A stretch of 38,658 bases of DNA from Bacteroidota bacterium (GCA_023391015.1 JAEWBT010000053.1:1-38658), one strand, 5' to 3'. Positions 30,720 to 38,658 are shown, numbered from the stretch's first letter. Numbers and translations are program-made. Notes: generated by a model not told the origin, from the sequence alone.

Positions 30720-31862
30720 ATGAAAAGACTGCTTTTTCTGTTCCTGGTTGTATGCGCTGTGCTACCTGTGTCGGCACAAAAGCGCGTTTCGTTGCTGACC
30801 TGTGGCACGGGAGAAGAATTGTATTCGCTTTTTGGCCACGCCGCCATTCGTCTGGTAGATACCGCCCGCGGAACTGACGAGGTCTATAACTACGGCACGT
30901 TCAACGGTTTTGAAGAGAATTTCGAGATCAAATATTTGCGTGGAAAATTACTGTATTACCTCGCTAAGGAGGATTTTCCCGCTTTTCTTCAAACCTATAT
31001 CGCCGAAGGCCGGAGCGTGCAGGAGCAGGAAATATTGCTGGATTCCATTGCGAAGGAAAAGCTCTACCAGGCACTGGAAACCAACTTGTTGCCTCAGAAC
31101 GCAGCTTATAAATACGATTTTCTGTACGACAACTGCGCCACCCGCGTGCGGGATATTTTTCCCAAAGCCATCGGGCCGGATTATGTAGCGGGTGGGGCAG
31201 ATTCCATTCCCTACCGCACATTCCGGAATAGTATCGACGATTATCTTGCTCCCCGGCCCTGGGAAAAATTCGGGATTGACATTTTGCTGGGAAGTCCGGT
31301 TGATGCGCCGGTTTCGCCTTTTACGATGCAGTATTTACCGGATTATCTGCGTTCCGGCATTGGGCATTCGTTTTATGAAGGGAAACCTTGCACCAGTGCG
31401 CCGGAAACGCTCCTGCCGGGTGCGCCGCGCATCCATCGAACACCTAAAGGCCCCCTGATTCTCAACCTTATTATGCTGGCCGTTAGTGCCGGATTGTGGA
31501 GTACCCGCCGCTTGTGTGCAGTTGCCGAAGTGCTGGGCCGCGTCCTTTTCTTGATTACCGGGCTGCTGGGCGTGCTTATTTTGTTTATGTGGTTCGGCAC
31601 CGATCATCAGGCTTGCAGCTACAATTGGAATTTCCTTTGGCTGCTGCCTACAGGGGTGGTGGCCGCTTTTCTTCGGGGTAGCATTTTTCGTTGTTATGTT
31701 CTTGGTGCCATTGGTTTGCTTTTAGTAACCTTTAGCATTTACGCCGCTGGTATTCAGGAGCTTCCTTTTCGGGCTGGCTGGCCTTTAATGTTGAATTTGT
31801 GCCTTAATTATGGCATGATTTATAGGCGGTCTCTGGTCCAAAAAAGAGCGCGTAAATTATGA
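30720..31862 (+). CDS. DUF4105 domain-containing membrane protein
   Basis: A 380-residue protein. A signal peptide (MKRLLFLFLVVCAVLPVSAQ) precedes a periplasmic DUF4105 region with LLTCGTGEELYSLFGHAAIRLVD, YNYGTFNGFEENFEIKYLRGKL and KYDFLYDNCATRVRDIF. Three or four C-terminal helices (from about 245) follow. The histidine in FGHAAIR and the cysteine in YDNCATR resemble NlpC/P60-like catalytic positions, but this is my inference; DUF4105 has no firmly known function. The frame is open upstream through the sdh terminator, so the ATG at 30720 at the signal peptide is chosen. It overlaps the hydrolase gene by four bases (ATGA). Confidence 0.82.
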   Translation: MKRLLFLFLVVCAVLPVSAQKRVSLLTCGTGEELYSLFGHAAIRLVDTARGTDEVYNYGTFNGFEENFEIKYLRGKLLYYLAKEDFPAFLQTYIAEGRSVQEQEILLDSIAKEKLYQALETNLLPQNAAYKYDFLYDNCATRVRDIFPKAIGPDYVAGGADSIPYRTFRNSIDDYLAPRPWEKFGIDILLGSPVDAPVSPFTMQYLPDYLRSGIGHSFYEGKPCTSAPETLLPGAPRIHRTPKGPLILNLIMLAVSAGLWSTRRLCAVAEVLGRVLFLITGLLGVLILFMWFGTDHQACSYNWNFLWLLPTGVVAAFLRGSIFRCYVLGAIGLLLVTFSIYAAGIQELPFRAGWPLMLNLCLNYGMIYRRSLVQKRARKL

Positions 31863-32671
31863 ATTTTTTAAATGGATTTACTTCCCGAACGGAAAATGGC
31901 ATACACTACTATGAGGGCGGCGAAGGGCCTGTAATTGTCTTGCTGCATGGATTGCCGGAAAGTGCAACCCTGTGGCGAAAAGTAGCACCAGCGCTGGCAG
32001 AGCAAAGCCATGTGATTATTCCAGACCTCCCCGGTTCCGGAAAAAGCCCCTTACCACAAGGCCCGCTTACGGTGGATGGAATGGCTGAAAACATAAACGA
32101 TTTGCTGCTTTCCAAAGGGTATGATAAATACACGCTTGTCGGTCACTCTATGGGCGGCTATGTGGCATTGGCCATGCTGGAAAAATTTCCGGAAAATATC
32201 CATTATATAGCATTGGTTCACAGCACGGCGAAGGCCGACAGCGAAGAGAAAAAACAGCAACGTGCCAAATCGGCTTCCCTGCTGCGTAGGGGTGGCAAAG
32301 CAGAGTACTTAAAGCTTTCGGTCGAAAAAATGTTTGCCCCCGAATTTCTGAAAGCACACCCAAAGATTTATGAGGAGCAGCTGGCCCGCGCCGATGCGAT
32401 GCTCGCCGAAAACCTGGCGCTTTATAACGAAGCACTGGCTGCGCGGCCCGACCGCACCCAACTGCTGCAACATTCAAAAGTGCCTTTTCAATGGATTTTG
32501 GGGGCTGAGGATCAAATCATTGCACCGGATGATGTGCTGCCCTTGGTAGCGCAACCCGCCTTGTCTTTTCTGTCGCTCTACAAAGGCGTAGGCCATCTGA
32601 GCATGTTGGAGGCTCCCGAGCGCGTCGTTGCCGATTTAAATCGTTTCAGTGCGTTCTGCAGCAAGCGTTAA
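31859..32671 (+). CDS. Alpha/beta hydrolase
   Basis: A 270-residue cytoplasmic protein of the alpha/beta-hydrolase fold. The oxyanion motif is LLHGLPES, the nucleophile S97 lies in GHSMGG, the acid residue is in LGAEDQIIAP and the histidine in GVGHLSMLEAPE, so the triad is complete. Substrate is unknown; relatives act on esters, lactones or haloalkanes. Its start overlaps the stop of the DUF4105 gene (ATGA), which suggests coupled translation and a shared process. Confidence 0.9.
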   Translation: MNFLNGFTSRTENGIHYYEGGEGPVIVLLHGLPESATLWRKVAPALAEQSHVIIPDLPGSGKSPLPQGPLTVDGMAENINDLLLSKGYDKYTLVGHSMGGYVALAMLEKFPENIHYIALVHSTAKADSEEKKQQRAKSASLLRRGGKAEYLKLSVEKMFAPEFLKAHPKIYEEQLARADAMLAENLALYNEALAARPDRTQLLQHSKVPFQWILGAEDQIIAPDDVLPLVAQPALSFLSLYKGVGHLSMLEAPERVVADLNRFSAFCSKR

Positions 32672-32682
32672 TTTTGAGCACT

Positions 32683-34614
32683 ATGCGCCGTATTTGTTTG
32701 TTCGTATTTCTGGTGGTGTTGATGGTAGGAAAGGCCTCTTTGCCGGCCCACGCCACCCATATTGTGGGCGCTGACTTTACCTATCAACTCATCGACCGCG
32801 CAGCCAACCGCTACCAAATCCGGCTCACGATTTATCAGGATTGCATTAAAGGCGACCCGACTGCGATCGCGCAGGACAATCCGGCCAAAATCCGGGTGTA
32901 CCGACTGGCGGGCCGCGCTTCTACGCTGATCCAGGATCTCAGTGTTAACTGGCAAGCGGGCGGACCTGAAACGGTTGATCCCGGCTTCAGCAACTCCTGT
33001 ATCAACAATCCGCCGACGACCTGCCTGAAGCGTTCGGTTTTTATTGCCAATATCGATCTTCCCAAAGATCCCGACAACAGCTTTATCATTACCTACCAAC
33101 GCTGTTGCCGTAACGAACAAGTCAATAACATCGCCAATCCGGCGGCTATTGGTGCCACTTATTATTGCGTCATTCCGCCGTATTCTGCCGGACAAAATAA
33201 CTCGGCTGTCTTCAAAACTGCTCCGCCGCAAATTATTTGCGTCAACAATCCCCTGGTATATGACAACAGCGCAACCGATCTGGATGGCGATTCTCTGAGC
33301 TACGAGCTTTGCGAAGCCTATGAAGGAGCCAGCACCGGCGACCCGATTCCCGATCCACTGCCGCCGCCCTATCAACAGGTGCGCTACATCAGCGGCTTTA
33401 GCCCGGTCAATCCCTTTCCTTCGAATCCACGCGTACAGATTGATCCCCAAACCGGCATCCTGACGGCCAAACCAACCTTGCAAGGTCGCTACATTGTTAC
33501 GGTTTGCTGCAACGAGTGGCGCAATGGCGTGAAGATTAATACCATCAAGCGGGAGTTTCAGTTTGTGGTTACCAATTGTTCCAAAGCCGTTGTGGCCGAC
33601 ATTCCGCAATATTCCTCTTTATTCAATACCTATATTGTAGAGTGCCGTTCTAAAACGGTTCAGTTCGATAATATCAGCACCGGGGGTTTTGCATATCACT
33701 GGGATTTTGGCGTGGCCGGCACCGATGCTGACACCTCAAATGCTTTTGCGCCTACGTTCACCTATCCCGATACCGGCACCTACACGGTGAAACTGGTTGT
33801 AAATCCCGGAAGCACCTGTCGTGATTCCATTGAGCGATTTGTAAAGGTCTATCCCACCTTCACGCCCGATTTTGAATTTTCCGGCTTGTCGTGCCCCGGC
33901 GCGCCTATTCAGTTTACGGATAAATCTACCACCACTTATGGCTCGGTAGATTACTATAAATGGGATTTTGGCGATGGCCGCTTTGGCAATGATCCGAATC
34001 CAACCCACAACTATCTGGAAGGGGGCGATTTTTCGGTGCGCCTGGTTTCCGGCAGTTCGCTGGGCTGCCGCGACACGGTTACCAAGCAGGTTTACATCGA
34101 GAAATTCCGACCCTTCGCCGGCAACGACACCATTATTGTCCGGGGCGAATCCATTTATTTCAATGCCAGTGGTGGCAATCAATATAACTGGTCGCCGGCT
34201 ACTTACCTGAATAATCCCGCTATTCCGAATCCGGTTGGTACCTATCCCCAAAACACCATTATCGTTTATACCGTAGATGTTTCTTCGGAAGCCGGCTGCA
34301 AAGGCCGCGACGACATCCGGGTGCAGGTGGTGGGGCAGCCAACTCTTATCGTTCCAACGGCTTTCACTCCCAACGGTGATGGCCTCAACGATTATATTGC
34401 ACCCCTGGCCATTGGCTTTAGCCAGTTGCGGTATTTCCGGATTTTCAACCGCTTTGGCGAAATGGTTTTTGAATCCAAAACCTTTGGCGAAGGCTGGGAT
34501 GGATACCTGCATGGCCGCACTGCCGAAATCGGCACTTATTATTGGGTGATGAGCACTATCGATCGTTATGGAAAAGAAGAAGTTACCAAAGGAGACCTCA
34601 CACTCCTCCGATAA
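32683..34614 (+). CDS. PKD-repeat protein with T9SS type B sorting domain
   Basis: A 643-residue exported protein. The signal peptide (MRRICLFVFLVVLMVGKASLPAHA) is followed by a cysteine-rich N-terminal region that begins THIVGADFTYQLI and holds QRCCRNEQVNN, a layout common in gliding-motility-associated proteins. Two PKD domains follow (about 330-390, with YHWDFGVAGTDADTS; 395-470, with YKWDFGDGRFG). The C-terminal domain of about 90 residues has the diagnostic PTAFTPNGDGLND...FRIFNRFGEMVFES, FGEGWDGYLHGR and GTYYWVM. It should be secreted by the type IX system and attached to the surface. Its role is probably adhesion. The ATG at 32683 is preferred over an in-frame TTG at 32674. Confidence 0.93.
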   Translation: MRRICLFVFLVVLMVGKASLPAHATHIVGADFTYQLIDRAANRYQIRLTIYQDCIKGDPTAIAQDNPAKIRVYRLAGRASTLIQDLSVNWQAGGPETVDPGFSNSCINNPPTTCLKRSVFIANIDLPKDPDNSFIITYQRCCRNEQVNNIANPAAIGATYYCVIPPYSAGQNNSAVFKTAPPQIICVNNPLVYDNSATDLDGDSLSYELCEAYEGASTGDPIPDPLPPPYQQVRYISGFSPVNPFPSNPRVQIDPQTGILTAKPTLQGRYIVTVCCNEWRNGVKINTIKREFQFVVTNCSKAVVADIPQYSSLFNTYIVECRSKTVQFDNISTGGFAYHWDFGVAGTDADTSNAFAPTFTYPDTGTYTVKLVVNPGSTCRDSIERFVKVYPTFTPDFEFSGLSCPGAPIQFTDKSTTTYGSVDYYKWDFGDGRFGNDPNPTHNYLEGGDFSVRLVSGSSLGCRDTVTKQVYIEKFRPFAGNDTIIVRGESIYFNASGGNQYNWSPATYLNNPAIPNPVGTYPQNTIIVYTVDVSSEAGCKGRDDIRVQVVGQPTLIVPTAFTPNGDGLNDYIAPLAIGFSQLRYFRIFNRFGEMVFESKTFGEGWDGYLHGRTAEIGTYYWVMSTIDRYGKEEVTKGDLTLLR

Positions 34615-35422
34615 AGCCGCTACTACTGCAGTGGTTACAGGCGCCTCCAGCGGCTTTGGCGCGGCCATTGCCCGGATGCTGGCCGCCCGCTTTGGCTACG
34701 ACCTTGTCCTGACCGGGCGCCGCGAAGACCGCCTTCAGGCGCTGGCTAATGAGTTGCGAGAGGATTTTGGGGTGGAAGTCCACGTGCTGGCTTTCGACAT
34801 CCGGGAGCGGAATGCAGTAACGGCTGCATTTTCCGGAATTTCGGAGAAAATACGCCACCCCTTGCGCATTTTGGTGAACAACGCCGGACTGGCTGCCGGA
34901 CTTTCCACCATCGACGAAGGCAATATGGACGACTGGGAGCAGATGATTGATACCAACGTCAAAGGGTTGCTTTATACCACCCGCACCTTGTTGCCTTTGC
35001 TCAAAGCTTCCGGCAATGCCCACATCGTAAACATTGGCAGCACGGCTGGCAAGAATATGTACCGGAATGGCAACGTATATGCGGCCACCAAATCAGCCGT
35101 GGATGCCCTGAGCCAGGCCATGCGCATCGACCTGTTGCCGTATGGTATCAAGGTAACGGCCATCCACCCCGGCGCGGCGGAAACCGAGTTCTCAATCGTG
35201 CGTTTCAAGGGCGATGAAGCCCGCGCCAAAAGCGTTTATGAAGGGTTTACACCCCTTTCTGCCGAGGACGTGGCCGACACGGTGGGGTATTGCCTTTCGC
35301 TTCCCGATCACGTGTGTATCAACGATTTGGTGATGACCTGCGTGACCCAGGCCAACAGCTTTTATAACGTGAAGAGCGCCGAAGTAACTAAGCCTGAAAC
35401 CACCGGTAGCGCTGAAAAGTAA
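34568..35422 (+). CDS. SDR-family NAD(P)-dependent oxidoreductase
   Basis: A 284-residue short-chain dehydrogenase. TGASSGFG (24-31) binds the cofactor, NNAG is at 104-107, and the catalytic S158, Y171 and K175 (YAATK) are present. The closest resemblance is the YdfG-like group, which reduces or oxidises 3-hydroxy acids and serine. The ATG at 34568 lies inside the end of the T9SS cargo gene, giving a 47-bp overlap in a different frame. The only later start before the nucleotide-binding strand is a GTG at codon 22, so the overlap is probably real. Residues after about 260 form a divergent tail. Confidence 0.9.
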   Translation: MEKKKLPKETSHSSDKAATTAVVTGASSGFGAAIARMLAARFGYDLVLTGRREDRLQALANELREDFGVEVHVLAFDIRERNAVTAAFSGISEKIRHPLRILVNNAGLAAGLSTIDEGNMDDWEQMIDTNVKGLLYTTRTLLPLLKASGNAHIVNIGSTAGKNMYRNGNVYAATKSAVDALSQAMRIDLLPYGIKVTAIHPGAAETEFSIVRFKGDEARAKSVYEGFTPLSAEDVADTVGYCLSLPDHVCINDLVMTCVTQANSFYNVKSAEVTKPETTGSAEK

Positions 35423-35521
35423 AACATCCGCCCTTAAATCCTGCCGATAGGTTTGAACGTTTCCGGAATACTGCCGGAAAATTCCGGTACAGCCACCTTC
35501 TGCCACACGCGGGGTATTGCT

Positions 35522-35529
35522 TAAATTTG
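35522..35529 (+). promoter_or_regulatory. -7 box (TAAATTTG) close to the miaB start
   Basis: An exact TAnnTTTG match ends seven bases before the ATG at 35537. A transcript starting at the usual distance would begin at or next to the ATG. No -33 TTG is clear. Confidence 0.5.
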
Positions 35530-35536
35530 CCCTCTT

Positions 35537-36961
35537 ATGCAAGACGTGTTGTACCGCCCCGACGAGAAAATTCACGATGAAGCCAGGCAGGGAGAGGCTT
35601 TTGCGCCTTTCGCCAACGACCCGAACCAGTACCGGAAAAAGTTTTATATCGAAAGCTACGGCTGCCAGATGAATTTTTCCGACAGCGAAATTGTGGCCTC
35701 TATCCTTCAGGGCGAAGGTTTTGGCGCTACGCGCAATGTGGAAGAAGCCGACCTGATTTTGCTCAACACCTGTTCTATCCGCGAAAAGGCCGAGCAAACC
35801 GTGCGCAACCGGCTGATGCATTTTAAAGGCACCAAACGGCAGCGACCGGGAATGCTGGTAGGCGTGCTGGGCTGCATGGCCGAGCGCATGAAAGCCAAAC
35901 TATTGGAAGAAGAAAAACTAGTAGATCTGGTGATTGGGCCGGATGCTTACCGGACGCTTCCGGCGTTGATTCAGGAGGCCCATGGCGGACAAAAAGGCGT
36001 GAGTGTGCTGTTGAGCCGCGAAGAAACCTATGCCGATATTTCGCCGGTGCGGCTGGATAGCAACGGCGTTTCGGCTTTTGTATCCATCATGCGGGGCTGC
36101 AACAACATGTGTTCTTTTTGCGTGGTGCCGTTTACGCGGGGCCGCGAGCGCAGCCGCGATGTAGCTTCTATTGTAGCCGAATGTGAAGACCTTTTCCGGA
36201 ACGGCTACCGCGAGGTAACGCTGCTGGGCCAGAATGTGGACAGCTATCAGTGGCAGGAAGGGGTAGAAACGGTGGATTTTGCCGGATTGCTTCAGCGTGT
36301 AGCCCAGGTATCGCCACGGTTGCGCGTCCGCTTCTCCACCTCGCACCCCAAAGACATTACCGACGAAGTGCTCCACACCATGGCGCGCTATGATAATATT
36401 TGTAAGTACATCCACCTGCCGGTGCAAAGCGGCAACACCCGCATTTTGCAACTGATGAACCGGACCTACACCCGTGAATGGTATCTGGCTAAAGTGCGTC
36501 GCATCCGCGAGATTATGCCCGATTGTGCCCTGAGCACCGATGTGATTACCGGTTTTTGCACCGAAACTGAAGAAGAACACCAGGATACGCTGACGCTGAT
36601 GGAAATGGTGGGCTATGATTTGGCTTATATGTTTGCCTACAGCGAGCGCCCCGGCACGCTGGCTGCCCGCCGGTTTGAAGATGATATAGCAGATGAAGTG
36701 AAAAAGCGACGGCTGGAAGAGATTATTGCCATTCAAAACGAAAGCAGCCGGCAGCGCTACCAGGCGCAGATTGGCAAAACGCTTTCCGTTCTGATTGAAA
36801 CCACCAGCAAGCGCAGCGAAGATCACTGGATGGGCCGCAGCGACGACAATAAAAGGGTCGTGTTTCCCAAGGGCACTGCTGGATTAAAGCCCGGCGATTA
36901 CGCAACAGTTTTGATCAATGATGCTACTCAAGCTACGCTTCGGGGTGTGTTGGCTGATTAA
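35537..36961 (+). CDS. miaB: tRNA-2-methylthio-N6-dimethylallyladenosine synthase
   Basis: Radical-SAM enzyme that adds a methylthio group to i6A37 of tRNAs reading UNN codons. It has 474 residues. The N-terminal MTTase domain holds the auxiliary-cluster cysteines C43 (YGCQMNFSDSE), C79 (LNTCSIREKA) and C113 (LGCMAER). The radical-SAM motif is C187-x3-C191-x2-C194 (GCNNMCSFCVVPFTRGRERSR). A TRAM domain ends the protein (about 405-474). The 30-residue N-terminal extension is common in this phylum. The gene is followed by a long hairpin. Confidence 0.95.
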   Translation: MQDVLYRPDEKIHDEARQGEAFAPFANDPNQYRKKFYIESYGCQMNFSDSEIVASILQGEGFGATRNVEEADLILLNTCSIREKAEQTVRNRLMHFKGTKRQRPGMLVGVLGCMAERMKAKLLEEEKLVDLVIGPDAYRTLPALIQEAHGGQKGVSVLLSREETYADISPVRLDSNGVSAFVSIMRGCNNMCSFCVVPFTRGRERSRDVASIVAECEDLFRNGYREVTLLGQNVDSYQWQEGVETVDFAGLLQRVAQVSPRLRVRFSTSHPKDITDEVLHTMARYDNICKYIHLPVQSGNTRILQLMNRTYTREWYLAKVRRIREIMPDCALSTDVITGFCTETEEEHQDTLTLMEMVGYDLAYMFAYSERPGTLAARRFEDDIADEVKKRRLEEIIAIQNESSRQRYQAQIGKTLSVLIETTSKRSEDHWMGRSDDNKRVVFPKGTAGLKPGDYATVLINDATQATLRGVLAD

Positions 36962-36980
36962 AAAGTGTGGTTAGATTTTA

Positions 36981-37034
36981 AAGAGGAGCGGCCTGATTTT
37001 CCGGAATTTTCCGGAAAATCAAGCCGCTCCTCTT
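36981..37034. terminator. Long hairpin between miaB and hutI
   Basis: AAGAGGAGCGGC (36981-36992) pairs with GCCGCTCCTCTT (37023-37034). Inside, TGATTTTCCGG pairs with CCGGAAAATCA, the two halves being parts of two TTCCGGAA palindromes 10 bp apart. The stem is over 20 bp. No strong T run follows, but it is the only terminator candidate for the two convergent genes. Confidence 0.7.
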
Positions 37035-37072
37035 ACAATTTCAGGCTTGAAACGGGGAGACAAGCTGAATTT

Positions 37073-38311
37073 TTATTCCCAAACCCTGCCGTTCAGGATC
37101 ATTTGCGCCACCGGATTATTGCCAAAGTCATAAGGGAGGAGGGCTACCGACCGCATGGGGCGGGTGATGATAAGATTTGCTCTTTTGCCCTTGGCGATGC
37201 TACCCAGTTCAGCGCTCCATTCCAAAGCGGCGGCCCCGTTAAGGGTGATGGAGTTGATGGCCTCGTTGGGGGTCATCTTGAGTTGTGTGCAAGCCAGCGT
37301 CAGCAGGAAAGCCATATTTCCGGAGGGGCACGAGCCGGGATTGTAATCGGAGGCCAGGCAGACGGGTAGGCCAGCATCTATGATAGCCCGGGCGGGTTGG
37401 TAGGAAATGCCTAGGAAAAAGGCTGCTGCGGGCAGTAATACCGGCATAGTCTGGCTGCCTTTCAGCGCTGCAATTTCGGTTTCGCCTACGCATTCCAGAT
37501 GATCCACACTAATGGCATTGTTGCGTACCCCGGCTTCCACACCGCCTGAATGGTGAAGCTGATTTGCGTGAATTTTGGGCTTTAGTCCGTACTTCCAGCC
37601 TGCTTCCAGCAGCCGGTCGGTGTCTTCTACCGAGAAGAATCCTTTTTCACAAAAGACATCCATGTACTCGGCCAACCCTTCTGCGGCGACCTGCGGTAGC
37701 ATTTCTTCTATGATTTGGCGTATATAGCCTTCGCGGTTTTCCCGGAAATGGACAGGGTAGGCGTGGGCCGCCAGGAAGGTGCTACGTACCGGAATGGGTG
37801 ACACTTCGCGAAGACGACGAATCACACGCAACATTTTAAGTTCGGTTTCAGGCGTCAGGCCATAGCCAGATTTGATTTCAATGGCCCCTGTACCTTGTTT
37901 GACAACCTGCCGGAGGCGTTCAAAAGCGTTCTCAAACAGAAAGTCTTCTGATGCGCCCGCTGTTTTAGCGGCGGTAGCCAGGATACCACCACCGCGACGG
38001 GCAATTTCTTCATAGCTCAGTCCACGGATGCGATCTTCAAATTCATTTTCGCGGGTGTCGGGAAATACGAGGTGCGTGTGAGAATCTACCCAAGCAGGCA
38101 GAACAATCCTGCCGGAGCAGTCTATTGTGCTATCGGTATTGATTTCCGGCAGAGCGTCCATTGTGCCGAAATCTTCAATCAGACCATCTTGGCATAATAA
38201 CCAGGCGTTGGAGAGCGTAGGTAGAGCGTCCATCGCAACACCTGAGAGCAGCTTTTCAGAATTGGGATGAATGCCAGCTAAAATCTGAATATTGGTTAAG
38301 AGCAGTTTCAC
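37073..38311 (-). CDS. hutI: Imidazolonepropionase
   Basis: Third enzyme of histidine degradation, hydrolysing imidazolone-5-propionate to formiminoglutamate. A 412-residue amidohydrolase. Metal ligands H78 and H80 lie in WVDSHTHLVF. Other features are the substrate region RENEFEDRIRGLSYEEIARRGGGI, EIKSGYGL, AAHAYPVHF, IHANQLHHSGG, SVDHLECV and the metal aspartate region LASDYNPGSCPSGNM. All fit HutI. No hutH, hutU or hutG gene is adjacent, so the pathway is dispersed. Start ATG at 38311, divergent from gyrA. Confidence 0.95.
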   Translation of the reverse strand: MKLLLTNIQILAGIHPNSEKLLSGVAMDALPTLSNAWLLCQDGLIEDFGTMDALPEINTDSTIDCSGRIVLPAWVDSHTHLVFPDTRENEFEDRIRGLSYEEIARRGGGILATAAKTAGASEDFLFENAFERLRQVVKQGTGAIEIKSGYGLTPETELKMLRVIRRLREVSPIPVRSTFLAAHAYPVHFRENREGYIRQIIEEMLPQVAAEGLAEYMDVFCEKGFFSVEDTDRLLEAGWKYGLKPKIHANQLHHSGGVEAGVRNNAISVDHLECVGETEIAALKGSQTMPVLLPAAAFFLGISYQPARAIIDAGLPVCLASDYNPGSCPSGNMAFLLTLACTQLKMTPNEAINSITLNGAAALEWSAELGSIAKGKRANLIITRPMRSVALLPYDFGNNPVAQMILNGRVWE

Positions 38312-38448
38312 ACGGCGAAAGTAGGAACATCACTCTGGATTAGATTTGATTCGTAATATTTATTATGTAAAATTAATAGACCCTTCTTTAAAACAAAAAA
38401 CTAGCGGTTGAGTAGGGTAAAATACCGAAAAAATGGCTTATTTTTCGT

Positions 38449-38456
38449 ATCTTCGC
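38449..38456 (+). promoter_or_regulatory. Probable -7 box (TATCTTCG) of gyrA
   Basis: A one-base variant of TAnnTTTG, 23 bp before the gyrA ATG. A TTCG form is also seen upstream of icd. No -33 element was found at the normal distance. Confidence 0.5.
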
Positions 38457-38479
38457 AAGGTCTTTTTGAATACATCTTA

Positions 38480-38658
38480 ATGTCTGATAATCATATCCCT
38501 GAATCCATCGATAACAACCTTGAAGAGCCCTCCCGGATCGTCAAGGTGAACATCGAGGAACAGATGAAAACGGCCTATATCGACTATTCTATGTCGGTGA
38601 TCGTAGGCCGCGCTTTGCCCGACGTTCGCGATGGTCTCAAACCGGTACACCGCCGCGT
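38480..38658 (+). CDS. gyrA: DNA gyrase subunit A (5' end only)
   Basis: The first 59 codons of gyrase A, cut off by the window edge. After a variable acidic leader (SDNHIPESIDNNLEEPSRIVKV) comes the conserved N-terminal block NIEEQMKTAYIDYSMSVIVGRALPDVRDGLKPVHRR. The active-site tyrosine and the rest of the protein lie beyond the window. ParC shares this region, but the leader and the family block fit GyrA better. Start ATG at 38480. Confidence 0.9.
   Translation, partial: MSDNHIPESIDNNLEEPSRIVKVNIEEQMKTAYIDYSMSVIVGRALPDVRDGLKPVHRR

Noticed and set aside
38312..38479. Replication origin next to gyrA
   Set aside because: The spacer is AT-rich, but no DnaA-box cluster, dnaA or dnaN was seen; gyrA alone is not evidence.

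Overview
The window is a compact stretch of chromosome from a member of the Bacteroidota. Three things point there: several genes are preceded by the phylum's -7 promoter box TAnnTTTG; one exported protein ends in a type IX secretion (gliding-motility, type B) C-terminal domain; and there is a Bacteroidetes-style sdhCAB operon with fused SdhA/SdhB and a single membrane subunit. G+C looks close to 50-55 %. A Saprospiria or Chitinophagia relative is possible, but that is a guess. No phage, insertion sequence, integrase or CRISPR array was found.

Layout. 1-340: tRNA-Ser(CGA), a hairpin and low-complexity DNA. 337-2035: an ABC exporter pair (minus strand). 2349-5345: a DUF4268 protein, a small YtxH-like protein, an orphan TPR histidine kinase and a glycine-zipper protein. 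5422-5896: tRNA-Arg(TCT), whose 5' half is overlapped by a PD-(D/E)XK homing-endonuclease-like gene. 6009-9903: a secreted protein of unknown function, a two-gene Fe-S membrane module that looks like a split EtfD, and a small membrane protein. 10205-12840: a conserved hypothetical, ppa, surE, a 21-bp minisatellite and an HTH regulator. 13006-17537: an EamA transporter, arginine decarboxylase, a Uma2-family protein and icd. 17720-18777: a RES/Xre toxin-antitoxin pair with a visible operator. 18894-23008: an MFS transporter, a MacB-like permease, a phosphoribosyltransferase and an isoaspartyl peptidase. 23131-26717: recG and exbB-exbD. 26963-30557: sdhCAB. 30720-35422: DUF4105 protein, alpha/beta hydrolase, T9SS cargo and SDR in one tightly packed run. 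35537-38658: miaB, hutI and the start of gyrA.

Most genes are ordinary housekeeping or transport functions. The sdh operon, the Fe-S pair and icd belong to central and respiratory metabolism; exbBD could energise outer-membrane transport; recG, gyrA and miaB are information-processing genes.

The striking part of the window is its repeat content. The palindrome TTCCGGAA occurs at least 36 times (about 0.6 expected for an arbitrary 8-mer), in genes and between them. It often comes as pairs 10 or 20-22 bp apart, close to whole helical turns, and many pairs lie between a stop codon and its terminator. A second family, GACYTGNCARGTC, comes as pairs of 13-bp palindromes at three intergenic loci. 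Further intergenic elements are a 28-bp perfect palindrome, a row of micro-hairpins separated by TCCAA, a 27-bp direct repeat and an eight-unit 21-bp minisatellite with a complete 59-residue reading frame. These repeats, the tRNA/endonuclease overlap and the toxin-antitoxin operator are the main items for follow-up.
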